The notes under the pieces: model-generated
What the model saw: the letters and a program-made list of their open reading frames with translations, nothing else
Told to the model about the DNA's origin: nothing
Databases searched by the model: none
NCBI GenBank assembly: GCA_036346225.1
Contig: JARFIW010001469.1
Span: forward strand, 12,742,001 to 12,806,000
Direction of reading: 5' to 3'
Length of the DNA stretch: 64,000 bases
From: Platerodrilus igneus
Taxonomy: Eukaryota > Arthropoda > Insecta > Coleoptera > Lycidae
Shown here: one piece after another, positions 22,920 through 33,674 of the stretch
Numbering within the stretch: the first letter of the stretch is position 1
How the letters are laid out: the number at the start of each line of letters is the position of its first letter
Program-made: the position numbers and the translations under genes

Positions 22920-23400
22920 ATACTGTGCACATTTGTGCACTTACGATGCACAAACGATTGGCTATAAAACATCAAGAACTTTTTTGGTGAAGGGGTGGGC
23001 TGCCGTTTCTACAGCCCCTCTATCTTATTTTTTTCGTATATCCGTATAGAAATGTGCACATACGTTCGTATACTGTGCACATTTGTGCACCTCCAATGCA
23101 CAAACAATTGACTATAAAAATCTGGAATTTTTATGGTGGGGCGGCCGTTTCTACAGCCCCTTCGCTTTATTTTCTTTGTATAGAGATGTGCACAAACGTT
23201 TATATACCGTGAACATTGGTGCACCTACAATGCACAAACGATTGGCTATGAAAATCCGAAATTTCTTTGGTGGCGGGCTGCCGTTTCCACAGACCCCCCA
23301 TTTTTGTTTTCTTCGTATATTTGTATAAGAAGGTGCACAAACGTTCGTTTATTGTGCACATTTGTGCACCTACGATGCACAAACGAATGACGTAGAAAAA
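22920..23400 (-). repeat. Subterminal tandem repeats, right arm
   Basis: Four units of 125-145 bp, starting about 22920, 23045, 23175 and 23325. Each has GTGCACATTTGTGCAC, GATGCACAAACGATTGGCTA and GGCTGCCGTTTCTACAGCCC. They are the inverted counterpart of the left-arm units, with more copies (four against two). Confidence 0.8.
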
Positions 23401-23634
23401 AGTTCAAATTTAGATTGTGGGGGGACCGTGGAAATTGTCTTGTATACCGTTTCACCAGTACTGCCTATTCTAAAATTAACCGACAAAAGCATTTGAGGAA
23501 AATATTCTTTTTATTTGTACAGGGCTAAAACAAAATTAAAATAACAAACAACATCGCTAAAAAAACCTCTAAGTTTTATCCAAACATAAAAGCTTTAGCA
23601 ACAATTTCAGTGCTGGCCTCAGAACATTGTAAGT

Positions 23635-23911
23635 TTACAAGCGATTTAGTTTCCTGAAGTAGAATTGACACATGATTGCGGCATACGTATAACCTGCTCT
23701 TAATATCTAAAATATCAAGGTAAGAATTATACGTGCTGTGGTGTGCTACACTTACAATAACCATAGTAGTAGTGGACATCTCATAGAAAACACCAACAGA
23801 TAAGTGCATAGGCCTTTGCGAACGCATCATTATTTGCTGCAATATAACTTTAGCAGTGCTATTCAATTCATACCACGGGCACTCCCAAACAGAATGTGCT
23901 ACTGCGACACT
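23635..23911 (-). CDS. Odorant receptor b, exons 4-5 (C-terminus)
   Basis: Exon 4 (23911-23756, 156 bp) follows TTTCTTTTAG and ends before GTAAGTGT. It holds the conserved C-terminal signature WECPWYELN...RSQRPMHLSVG...YEMSTTTM. Exon 5 (23706-23635) follows GATATTTTAG and encodes ILRAGYTYAAIM to the stop. The 49-bp intron between them is short and clean. Both exons are closely matched by the second locus at 58565-58847. Confidence 0.85.
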
Positions 23912-26900
23912 CTAAAAGAAACAAACATTAATAAATAGGAAGATGAAACTTGTAAAGAATAATACGTTAGAGCAATAACAATTTGCTCACCACTTTCAAC
24001 CAGTTTTTTATAAACATTTACTTGATTTCTTGTGGCGAGTTGTGTGGTTGTTTGTTTACGATCGCCTGATGTTTGTCTGCTAATGGGAAAGGACTGTTTT
24101 AGAGAACTGAGATTAAATATCGGCCGATGGAATTCCTGGCAGTTACACAACACTCTTTATCAGTGCTTCATAGCGTGAAGGAAGGTGCAGAAACGATCCG
24201 CATTCTTTACATTTTTCCCCCCCAGAACTATCTTCTACCCGGTGCTGTTCTACTAGGGAAAATTTGCCAGCCAACAATGACCGCCATACCCTGAGATAAT
24301 TGTAATGTATGTGAAATAAATTTACCTAAACTCCATTTTATTTCTCATTAAATACCTTACAATGTAGGCTATCTGAAACAACTAATTTTGTAACAATATA
24401 GAATGCCATTCTGTAACAAGATACGCTGACGAGGCCGGTTTAATTGATCGAAGAAACTTCTTGTTTTAAAACACAATGCATGTATTCTGAAACATTTCTA
24501 CCTTTATGAAGTTAAAATCTCAATTTGTAGATAAAACTAGAAAACGCGTGATCCTTATTACGGCAGACATAGATGTGAAAAAACTTGCAACTAATAATAA
24601 GGCTTGGAAATATAATCGGCTAGAAAATTATAGCTAACTAGAGTATAATTAATAATAGTATGATTAATCTATCTCAAATCTATCTCAAACGTAACTTCAT
24701 TCGACTGTAGCAAAAAAAGTGACTTTGTGATTTCAAGCAAAGGGTGAAGATGTAAATTATTATTGTAACGCGACGTCGTTTACTCTACCCGCAACCATAA
24801 TAATACAACTAAACGTAAGAGAAGCACTTTACACAAGGAATAATTAATAGACACATTGTGGCGTGACATTTTCAGGTGAATTCGATATACACCCTGATGA
24901 AAACCAACGGCTTCTTAATTCTGAAACTCAGTACTGGTATGAAGTTTTGAAGCGACTGCTTTGCATTGTGCAGTTTCTCGGTACTCAAGGGTTAGCATTT
25001 CGTGGTACAAACGATGTGATTCTCAAAAAAAATAATGGCAACTTTATAAAATTAGTAGAACACATTTGTAGATTCGATGCTGTTCTGCTGTTGTATCTAA
25101 ACATCTGCGCAGGTAGCTTCTCACGACACTCGCGTAAGTTATTTAAGCAAAAAAATTCAAAATGAGTTCATTGAGCTACTTTCTTCTAAAATTAATGAAC
25201 ATATACTAAGTGAATTAAAGAAACCTACATATTATTCTATAATTCTCGACTGCACACGACGTAGACCGCAAAGAACAAATGACAATTGTAGTTTGGTTTG
25301 TTTATAGTGCCGGGAGAAGGAGTAATCGTGAGAGAACACTTCCTCGGATTTGTTCGGAAAAAATCTGGTGAAGGGTTGACAGCGTGCTTGTTAGACGAGC
25401 TGTCAAAAAGAGGAATACCCTTAAAAAATATGCGCGGACAAGGATATGACAACGGGTCCAATATGAAGGGAAAACATATAGGTGTTCAAAAAAGAATTCT
25501 TGACCTTAACCCACGGGCATTTTTTGTCCCATGTGGAAGCCACTCACTAAATTTGGTTGTCAACTATGCGGTCCTCTCCTGCTCTGGAGCTGTAAACTTT
25601 TTTAGTAACGTTTAAGCGATTTATAATTCCTTTTCAAGATCTACTCATAGATGGAGTATATTAACAAACCATGTCACAAATTTGACTGTGATGCACTTGA
25701 ACCTTTACAATACCAAATGGGTGAAGTATACGACGCTGTCTATGAGGCCACTACAGATGCCAAAATTGATCCTTTTGGGAAAAACACAGCCGTTGGCCTA
25801 GCAAAAGAACTAACAGATTTTCGATTTCTCTGCTGTTTAATAACATGGTATGATGTTTTGTTTAAAATAAATTTAGTTAGTAAAACATAACAGAAGAAAG
25901 TAGTTAATCTGCACGGCGCAATGAAGTCGCTTGAATGTGTGAAGTGATTTTTGCAAAATATAAGGTCTGAAAATGGACTTAATAGTGCCATTACAGACGC
26001 AAAGGAACTGGCTGAAAGACTGGGAATCAGTTCGGAATCTATAGAAGAAGCTACAGTGAGACCAAAAAAAAAACTAAAAGCTTTTCTATGTAAGTAAAGA
26101 TGAACCTTTGAAGCCAGGGAAGAATCTTTCAAAGTTAATTTTTTATGTAGTCCTCGACACAGCAATCAATTTACTAACGGAGAGGTTTGAACAGATGGAA
26201 AATCATAGCAAATATTTTCAATTTTTCTATGACATCAAACAATTACAGAAATGTGAACAAACTGTCATTAAAAAACAGTGCAAAGATCTACAGTCAATAT
26301 TGATAGCAGGCGATAATAGTGACATCAATGGGGATCAACTGTTTGAGAAGATTCTAATTTTGGCACCAATGTTGTTTAAAAAGAGTTGTCCTGAGACAAC
26401 ATTAATTCATGTAATAAAAAACTTTTTAATTGACATCTTCTCCAACGTTTTTGTAGCTTTGAGAATACTGCTCACACTACCAATTTCAGTAGCCAGCGGA
26501 GAAGGGTGTTTGTCAAAACTAAAACTCATCAAAAGGTACCTGCGATCAACCATTTTTCAGAAGCGACTTAGTTGATTGGCAACGCTAGCTATTGTATGTG
26601 CAGTTTTGAATTTAATTGATACTGATTTAATTTAAAAAGACTTTGCTAAGGCAAAAGCAAGAAAAATATGTGTTTAACGTTTGTTGGTTTTAATACTTTT
26701 TTCTTTTTTCATAGATTGAAGTAAATGTATCATGTAAACGTTTATTTAGTTTATATGATTTCATTAAATTTATAAAACAGATGCGTTTATTTGTTTCTTT
26801 ATATATTGTTTAGGGGGCTCCAAATTTATATATTGCATGTACCAGAAAAATGCCTCGGACCGGTCTTGATTCTTTCCTCTTTATAGGACTTTAAGTCAGG

Positions 26901-29398
26901 CACGGAAGAAAACTTTGAGCCTGACAGAGAAATTGAAAGAAAATTCCATGAAAGTTGGCAAATGCGTCATTATCATTTGATGTTAAACATCCGATTCTTC
27001 AAGGGTCATGTTAGTGAGTTACTGATCGAACACGAACATAATTACTTAGGTCACACAGGTCTGCGATCTGTACTAAATAGTTTACGATAACGTGTTTGGC
27101 CTATTGGTGAATTAAGACATATCAAACGCATTATACTTAAATGCGTCAAGTGTCACAGGTTCAAGGCAACCGTTTCACAGCAGTTGATGAGGAGTTTGCC
27201 TGTCGAGCGAACTCAACTAATTCATCCATTCTTACATGTTGGAATAGATTTCGGAGGTGCAGTGATGACTAAAGAATTTAAGTTACGCAAATCGATCATC
27301 ACCAAGGCGTACATTGCATTATTTGGGTTCATGGCAACCAAGGTTTCGAGTCTTTCAACTGAAGCGTTTCTTCGTACGTTGAAAAGTGCCCGTCGAGGTA
27401 ATCCGACAACAATTGCGAGTGATAATGCAACTAACTTTAAAGTAGCTAATACAGCTTTACATAATGTTTACAAGTTCTTGCAGAACCATAATTAATTCCT
27501 CCAAATAGTTCTCATTGGGGAGACCTATGGGAGGCAGGTATTAAGAGTATCAAATGCCATTTGAAAAGGGTCTTAGGAAACTCGGTGTTATCGTTTGAAC
27601 GTTTGTTTACAGTTTTGGCTCAAATTAAGGCCATACTTATCTCAAGGACATGTCTGATGCAGTTGATGATTTTGATTGTTTTACACCAGGACATTTTTTA
27701 ATCGTTCAACCGTTGACCTTATTTCCGAAAAAGGATGTTTTAAACATTGCTGAAAATAGGTTAAATATTTGGCAGCATTGCTCCAAATTTTTGGAAACGA
27801 TGGTCACGAGATTATTTAAATCAACTTCAACACCGTCCCAAGTGGAAGAGTGTACACACAAACTTAAAGATCGGCGATTTGCTAATGGTTGTAACAAATA
27901 CGATTTTCCGCTTTTTAAATATACGCTTTTGTTTCATACACCTATTCAATAAATATTAAATAACAATAGAAACAATATATTACGAATTCATACATAGGGC
28001 CCCATCTACATGTAAATAGCCAAAGTAAAATTCTAGAACTCTTCTATTTGTATGTATCTTGATACAATATCTCCCTTTTCTGCGCGTACCCGGATATACC
28101 ACGTAGCCTCGTGGTCAAGCTTCATTTTTGATATCAGCATGTAATCCGAATACAAGTGTTAGCGTGAGCCTGCAGGTTTTTTTAATAAAACATGCCGTCC
28201 CAGAGAGAAGTAAAGTGGTGTCAACGGATACCATGGCTTCATCTTTAGTTGTAGCATCGACCTAGGTATAATCAAGATGAATACATTTCTACGCGCAAGT
28301 ACGAAGTATTACGCAAGTACCAAGTATTAAAGTATGAGCAAGTATTAAAGTAAGAGCAAGTTTCAAGTATTAATTAAAGTATTAAGTTTTAAAGTATTAA
28401 TTAAAGTAAATTTAAGTATTAATTGAAGTATTAAAGCATTAACACGTAATTTATCAAATTGTGGAACAATGGAACTTTTGTATATAACTATTATGGAACG
28501 CAGAAGCCCTTTTAGTTGTTAATTGTATGGCAAGTACGAGACTTAAGTAAAGTAAAGACACGTAATCAGCCTTTTTGGATATTGGTTGTGCTGTAAATGC
28601 AGTTTTAATTGTTGCTAGGCGAGAGGGTGGAAATTTCCACATGTGTTTGGTAAGTACAGAGGTCAAACTAGGACACATGTATCAGCTGCGCGCATCTACC
28701 ATTGTAAGTACGTAGATGTTTAAGGAATTTGGTCGTCAAGCAGATATTCAGCGGTGAGTCATACTCAATTTTATACCTATATTCATTTCAAGGAACAATC
28801 ATTTACGATGTACAAATAATTTTAGAAAATTCTATATATATTTACTTAAAGTTGATACTAGAAATTTTTGTGAAAGTTTTATGGTCATTTAAATTGATAC
28901 ACTTAAAAATTTATTTCAAAATTTAATATTTGAATAATGCATAAATGTCCTTATTATTTTCAAGGCATTTCTATAAGATAATTTTGAAGTTACAAGGTTA
29001 TATTAAAATGTTTGCATAACTAAACGTGTGATACGATAAGAATTGTTTGCCAAATTATAGTGTATAATATATTTTGACAGTACATCTGAAGTACAGCTTA
29101 ATACCAACAATAAGTGTTTTTTGACTTTTAATTCCATCAAATATACCTGTTAAAAATATAGTGCCATAATCTACAAAAAAATTTTTTGAGCATTTAACTT
29201 AATTCTTGTAAACTGAACAGGATCTTATTCAAGTATCATGATTAAACTGTAACATAAATATGAAAATCATATATTTCTTATAGAGAATTAATGTAAATTA
29301 TGCAACTAAAAATGTCTCATGAATATTCAGAGATTAGTGTTAAATCGTAATAAAGAAACTGTATTGAAAGTCTCTGTACAGATAATTTTGTACAAACA

Positions 29399-29451
<53 letters not shown>

Positions 29452-32400
29452 AAATTAATAGAAAAAATAATAAGTTGTCGTATAGTTTTCTTTCATTGAA
29501 GTCAGCAGTAACTGTTCTATAGAAGCAAACAATCACATTTATGAAATTTTTGTATTGGTGTTGAATTTAAAATTTTTTTGAAGTATAATTTTGACTAGTG
29601 GATTTATTTGTAATCTATTTTTTTTTGTGATAAAGTGACTAGGCTCTAATGTAGCCCTAGTTTAAAAATGTTTAGATGTAGTTAAATTTTCAGATAGTAC
29701 GAGATCGTCGTTCCCATTCCAGATTGCAGATTCAAAAGTAAGTATTTTTTGTATATGTTGCTCGTCTTAAGTTTTTTTTGTCTTCGAAGATTTCCGTATC
29801 TGATCTTCGGATAAATTCTTATTATAACATTCATTAAGATACGGTGGCGTCCAATAAAATTTCTTTGTTTATCGTATACCATCTTACGACCCTAGCTCAT
29901 AGCTCTGCCCTAAGTTGAAGAAGCTTAGCTGGCTGGAAGATCTCTTTAGAAGGATCTTTTTCTCTCAAAGCCATTTAACATCCTTTTTACCCTGGGCTCA
30001 AATGTCAAACAGGAACCCCTCATAATCTATCGAGGCTCTGCCGCCTATAAGGTAGAGTAGACATACTATTTTCCTTTTGAGGAATTTAGCATGTAACATG
30101 ATTAAGGAAGATAACCTACCTCCGTTAGAATGGTGTCCTGCAAGAGTGAGAAAGATCATGCCAGGTCGTGATAACATGGTACAAGTTGTCAAAATCAGAA
30201 CGACAAGGCGAGAATTTACGCGTCCAATTGCAAAACTTTATCTGCTCCCACGTCAAAATGATAAACGTGACATTATTGAGAACATTGTCTTAACGGGGGG
30301 AGAATGTAGATTATGCAACGACAATCCTGGTATGTGCGGTTTAATTTATGTTATTTAGTTAGAAATTTGAGTGCGATCGTTTTGCACTTTTAATTTTCTT
30401 GGGTTTAATTATATTAGTTATAAAGACTTCACCTGCTCCCAGCCGCTCGCTATAAAGTTTGCTCTCTGTTAAAAAAGCTTACGGTTTGTATATGTATTTG
30501 CGTGCACGAGGGATAACGGCAGACTATTTCATCTTGACATTATATAAAAATGTTTATAATAAAAATAAAATAGGCACAATAGTTTCTGTCAGAAAATTCG
30601 TCACGTTATAAAAAAGTCCTAATTGTAATTGTGTGTTTTGTATAATAAATAAATGGTCCTATCGAAGGTTTGTTAAGGTTATTCTCTGACAAGTTTCTAC
30701 AAACTACACCAGCACTAAAGGTAGAAAGAAAACATGGTTTGCTCGAGACTCCATGGCTTTACAACAATGTTTACTCAAACGGGATTAACAATTCTAGTGT
30801 ATTTGGCAATCAAATTTTCAACATAGATTTTCGATCAATGCTTGGGGAGAAGTTCTAAATGCGATAATGCCAGAAATTTTGACTGGCGAAAGCTATCAAT
30901 ACCTCCTGTAAAATCATCTTCCCGGGCTGTTAGAAAATGTACTGTTAAATATTTGCCAGAAAATGTGATTTGTGTAAGAATTGAGCACCTCATACTTTTA
31001 GCAGGTCAGTGCGAGCGTTTTTAGATAATAGTTTTTCTAACAGGGGGGATAGAGCGGAGTGGATAAGTTTCGTGCCCACCGAGGTTACCAGACCTCAATC
31101 CGTTTGATGTTTTTTGTGAGGTTTTATGAAGAGCTTAGTTTATAAAACTCTAATAACCTTTCGAGAGGATTTGGTTGCATACATAGAGGCAACTGCAGAA
31201 ACGATTTGGAGTGAATGTGTTTTACTATAAGTACTGCTACTGAATCGTTGATACGTCGCGCATAGATAGCAACAACGAGAACTATGAACAGTTTTTATAT
31301 TTGTGACATTTGCGCGCATTCCTTAATATGCACGGTTGAACTGTTACATGCGAAACTGGCCATTATCATGTTGAGGTTTAGAAATACCTTGTAGGTTAAT
31401 TGTCGCGTATTTTTTAAATGATACGTTGACTTTCGTCGTCACTGAGAGTCGAGTCTGGGCAGATGGAATGCGGATGTGCGCGTGTGAGGAAGCGACATTA
31501 AGCCACGAAACATATACTAAGCAACAAGTATCTATGTGCCTTGTGGTTTTTTAAGAAACACGTATGTAGGTTTCCCGTAACTTGCCTTTATCGTTCCGCT
31601 ACCTATTTCCTTTTAAACCCCTACGAGTTGCAATAGAAGTTACGGGACGGATACCAATTTGATGTTCAACATGGCAAGTCAAACCTAAACCACGTGCTGG
31701 ACCCTGATGAAGCTTCGAGATACACATCACGTAAGTAATTTGATTTTTACCTAGAATGTGCATGTAAATTTGACTTAGACAGCGATTGCATCACCCGGTA
31801 AAACGTGATCTGTAGATGTTATAACAATGGCGTTAGAGCCGCGCCTAAAGTGTAAAAATAGCGCGCGTAAATATAACGGAACTTACAATTATAACACGTC
31901 AAAGGACCCCGGCTTGCTTATTTTATAGGTAACTGTACAAAGCTATTTGGAAAATTTGTTTATTTTAACGAGTGCTCATACTCAGTTAAAAATATGGTAT
32001 CAACTTAAGACACGCTTTGTATAAAGATGAAATGTACCATATTGCGTATGAAGAAAGGTATTTGTAATTGAGAGATATTTAGGTAAAGTACAATCGATGT
32101 CTTTGTAGCTTATGTTTTGTTTCAGCCAGTTTTAGTTACACACCGGACTTGTAAGGGTCAAAAAATAGGCAAACCCATTATTTTTGCTGGTCCAGCTTTG
32201 ACCCAATTTTGATTAGATTTGAAAATTTGACACAATTGTGTACAACCTTCGAGACTTTGGTTAGCTTTTAGATGAAACTGGAGCGACGATGGCTGTTACA
32301 CATTCATAGTTTCTAGTCAGTTCAATAGCCGTTCTAATGATCTTTTTGAAGTTGACACTCAGCTGTATAATAATCTTTTCTAAGAGTCTATTCAGGTTAT

Positions 32401-33674
32401 TAAAGATCCCCATACATTTGGATTTTTTGATGTAGCAAGGAACTTAGATTCGCGTGGAAAAACTGATAAGCTTCTCAATCACCGGGGACAGAGTAGCTCT
32501 ATCTTCTAAATCTACAGTCAAAACAAGTTTTACACACTATTTCGATATCACCCTAAATGATCTCTGTCGAGGTCTTACCTCAAGAAGTAAGATAAAATCA
32601 GTTTTGCTTCAACCAAGTTGCTGGATTAACTTACCTCTAGCAATACTTCATTTCCAAACCAATAGAATAAAAATATTTGGGCTAGCATACCTGCAAGGTA
32701 ACAAGAATCCTTTAATAATTCCATCGACAAGTCTCCCTAAAATTGGGTTTTTAGTAGGTATCCTGTCTACAAATTTACTTACAATCGCAACCTGAAAACC
32801 AAGCATTGCAATTTGTAGTGATGATGCGGCAAAATCTAGCAAAAGGAAACCCTTCATGGAACAATCGAGAATTTTAACATACCTGCACTTTAAAATGTCA
32901 AGAGAATACAATTTTTTAAACTTACCGTATAATTGCGTAGTGGTAGTGGATAATTTTGGTAAGCTTGTCATTTACCATCTCATCGTTTACCAAAGTAACT
33001 AAATTATACTGTAAAATTTTTATCTGTCCAACTACAAAATTCATCAAGGCATAAAAGAGGTTATCGGTAGCAACTACAAAGGACACACATACGCTGGTAG
33101 ACAAGGCCTGCCAGGCATATGAATACCAATAATACTTAAAACGGTCAAAAGGATACCATGACACAAAAGGAAGCGGTCTTTCGTTGTATACTGTAATATT
33201 GTCTATAATGACATAGTACTCGTCCAATGGGTTTACAAGTTCTATAACAATTGGCGTCATCATAAATATCGCATAGCACACAATGCCTACAAAAAAGGCT
33301 AATTTATTAGCCATTTTGGTTTTATCTACATAAATCTTGTAAATAGCTAACACGCGTCCACCTTCATGTTGAATGCTTTGTTCTGTGACTTGGATTGTTT
33401 CAATCAGTTTTCTTACACGATTTGTCCATATGACATACACTTTTACAAGAGCACGTGTGAAAAGTACGGCCAGTGTTAAAATACTCGTCATTCCTTGTAG
33501 AGTTATCTCAATTGTGATTAGTTCAATGTACTGACTTACTACAAACGTTATCGAAATGATAATTAGGATAAAGTGATACATTTTGTAAGCCGCCGTATAA
33601 AAATTGTTGTTGAATTGCAGCGGCCAAAGACCAACTGTGCATAATGATAAAGTTGCTAATTTAAGGTGTATCAT
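23635..33674 (-). CDS. Odorant receptor b, five exons, apparently intact
   Basis: Insect odorant receptor (7tm_6), a seven-helix ligand-gated channel subunit that works with Orco in olfactory neuron membranes. Exons on the minus strand: 33674-32926, 32882-32783, 32736-32635, 23911-23756, 23706-23635. All junctions are GT/AG and the phases match throughout, giving 392 residues, typical for the family. Hallmarks in order: hydrophobic helices in exon 1 (ending HYHYAIIR), LLDFAASSLQIAMLGFQ (exon 2), IFLFYWFGNEV (exon 3), VWECPWYELN, MMRSQRPMHLSVG and EMSTTTMVI (exon 4), ILRAGYTYAAIMCQFYF (exon 5). The start at 33674 is the first ATG of the long open exon. Intron 3 is 8.7 kb and filled with transposons. 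Joining exons 1-3 to 4-5 is inferred from collinearity and phase; two broken paralogs are an alternative. Confidence 0.75.
24405..24620 (-). other. Conserved intron 3 segment of receptor locus b
   Basis: About 210 bp beginning TGTAACAAGATACGCTGACG align with 61228-61432 (TGTAACAAGGTACACTGAG). Both lie upstream of exon 4 in the same orientation, so this is shared intron sequence of the duplicated genes, or less likely an unrelated repeat inserted at both. Confidence 0.55.
24860..26677 (+). pseudogene. hAT transposase 1 (ZMYM1-like), broken
   Basis: hAT-superfamily transposase of the type often annotated as zinc finger MYM-type protein 1-like. Pieces: N-terminal helper region 24863-25165 (RGTNDVI), RNase H-like core 25298-25615 (GFVRKKSGEGL, RGQGYDNGSNMKG, CGSHSLNLVV), middle 25651-25890, and the C-terminal dimerisation domain 26108-26677 (LPISVASGEGCLSKLKLIK, where ERSFSKL is normal). 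Several frameshifts and stops break it. The N-terminal TTF zinc finger is missing. It lies in intron 3 of the receptor gene, on the opposite strand. Confidence 0.85.
26885..27889 (+). pseudogene. BEL/Pao integrase fragment A
   Basis: Zinc-binding H2C2 region (HVSELLIEHEHNYLGHTG, then ILKCVKCHRF) at about 26960-27180. Integrase core follows at 27184-27495 (HVGIDFGGAV, FLRTLKSARRG, ASDNATNF) with two of the catalytic acidic positions visible. A frameshifted part follows (SHWGDLWEAGIKSIK), then the CFTPGHFLI block at 27650. Protease and RT are absent, so the 5' part is lost. The hAT just upstream may mark the truncation. The C-terminal domain continues at 30077 beyond an inserted repeat. Confidence 0.85.
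28285..28450 (+). repeat. AAGTATTAA-type short tandem repeat
   Basis: Irregular run of about 12 AAGTATTAA/AAAGTATTAA units inside LTR-like copy 1. The matching place in copy 2 (59560-59700) has a different repeat, GTATTGAAACGCAA, so each copy expanded its own motif. Confidence 0.7.
29402..29448. repeat. (TA)n microsatellite
   Basis: About 23 TA units inside LTR-like copy 1. Copy 2 has only TATATA followed by a T run at the same place (about 60560). Confidence 0.95.
30077..30358 (+). pseudogene. BEL/Pao C-terminal domain (DUF5641-like), fragment A
   Basis: Reads MIKEDNLPPLEWCPARV, then KIMPGRDNMVQVVKI, RREFTRPIAKLYLLP and GGECRLC. This is the hallmark C-terminal block of BEL/Pao polyproteins, which follows the integrase. 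It continues the fragment ended at 27889, interrupted only by the LTR-like insertion. Confidence 0.85.
30359..31060 (+). other. Probable BEL 3' region and unassigned DNA
   Basis: Below the BEL C-terminus there is a TATA/AATAAA-rich stretch (30530-30660) that may be LTR sequence. ORFs at 30670-30858 and 30842-31024 are open, but I recognise no domain in them and do not call them genes. Confidence 0.35.
31068..31215 (+). pseudogene. DDE transposase C-terminal remnant
   Basis: CPPRLPDLNPFDVF followed, after a frameshift, by SLVYKTLITFREDLVAYIEA. This matches the 'PRSPDLNPLDFFLWG...LVY' block that carries the last acidic residue in Tc1/mariner-like and related DDE proteins. Only about 50 codons survive. 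Confidence 0.6.
31216..32634. other. Intron 3 DNA of odorant receptor b, no feature seen
   Basis: I looked here on the minus strand for receptor exon 4 signatures (WECxWYE, RSQxP) and found none. No repeats match the rest of the window. Confidence 0.5.
32635..33674 (-). CDS. Odorant receptor b, exons 1-3
   Basis: Exon 1 (33674-32926, 749 bp) encodes six hydrophobic segments separated by loops, including VSWYPFDRFKYYWYSY before a long helix, and ends in a split Arg codon at CGGTAAGT. Exon 2 (100 bp) follows TTTAAAGTGCAG and ends before GTAAGT. Exon 3 (102 bp) follows CCCAATTTTAG and ends GAGGTAAGT. Introns 1 and 2 are only 43 and 46 bp. A more obvious acceptor, CCTTGCAGGT, further inside exon 3 would break the frame. 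No exon 4 is found within 8 kb downstream except the one at 23911. Confidence 0.85.

Larger units (their letters stand above)
19476..23441. mobile_element. 4 kb palindromic (foldback-like) element
   Basis: Two arms of about 1.4 kb or more are inverted copies of each other (about 19476-20870 and 21690-23441) around a repeat-filled spacer. The outer ends align as AAGTCAATTTCCA and, inverted, AAGACAATTTCCA. Flanks are GTATACTTT (19467) and GTATACCGT (23442), a likely decayed target duplication of 7-9 bp. The paralogous receptor locus carries a single GTATACTGT at about 58347, an apparent empty site. The outer parts of the arms carry tandem repeats rich in GTGCACAAATGTGCAC. I see no transposase, so it is non-autonomous. 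The long inverted arms with tandem subterminal repeats recall Galileo-type or MULE-type foldback elements; the family is not settled. Confidence 0.75.
27890..30060 (+). mobile_element. LTR-like repeat of about 2.1 kb, copy 1
   Basis: It starts TGTAACAAATACG and separates the BEL integrase from its C-terminal domain, so it is an insertion. It matches 59076-61195 along its length (CCTCGTGGTCAAGC, GTGACTAGGCTCTAATG, AGATACGGTGGCGTCC, CTGCCGCCTATAAGGTAGAG). TGGCGTCC at 29844 could be a primer-binding site, followed by a leader of about 210 bp. That would make it an LTR of about 1.95 kb plus leader without a body. No target duplication was found. A (TA)n tract sits inside. Confidence 0.6.

Noticed and set aside
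32690..32700. Acceptor CCTTGCAG as the start of receptor exon 3
   Set aside because: It is a good acceptor, but would enter in the wrong phase from exon 2. The upstream CCAATTTTAG keeps the frame and adds residues expected for the family.
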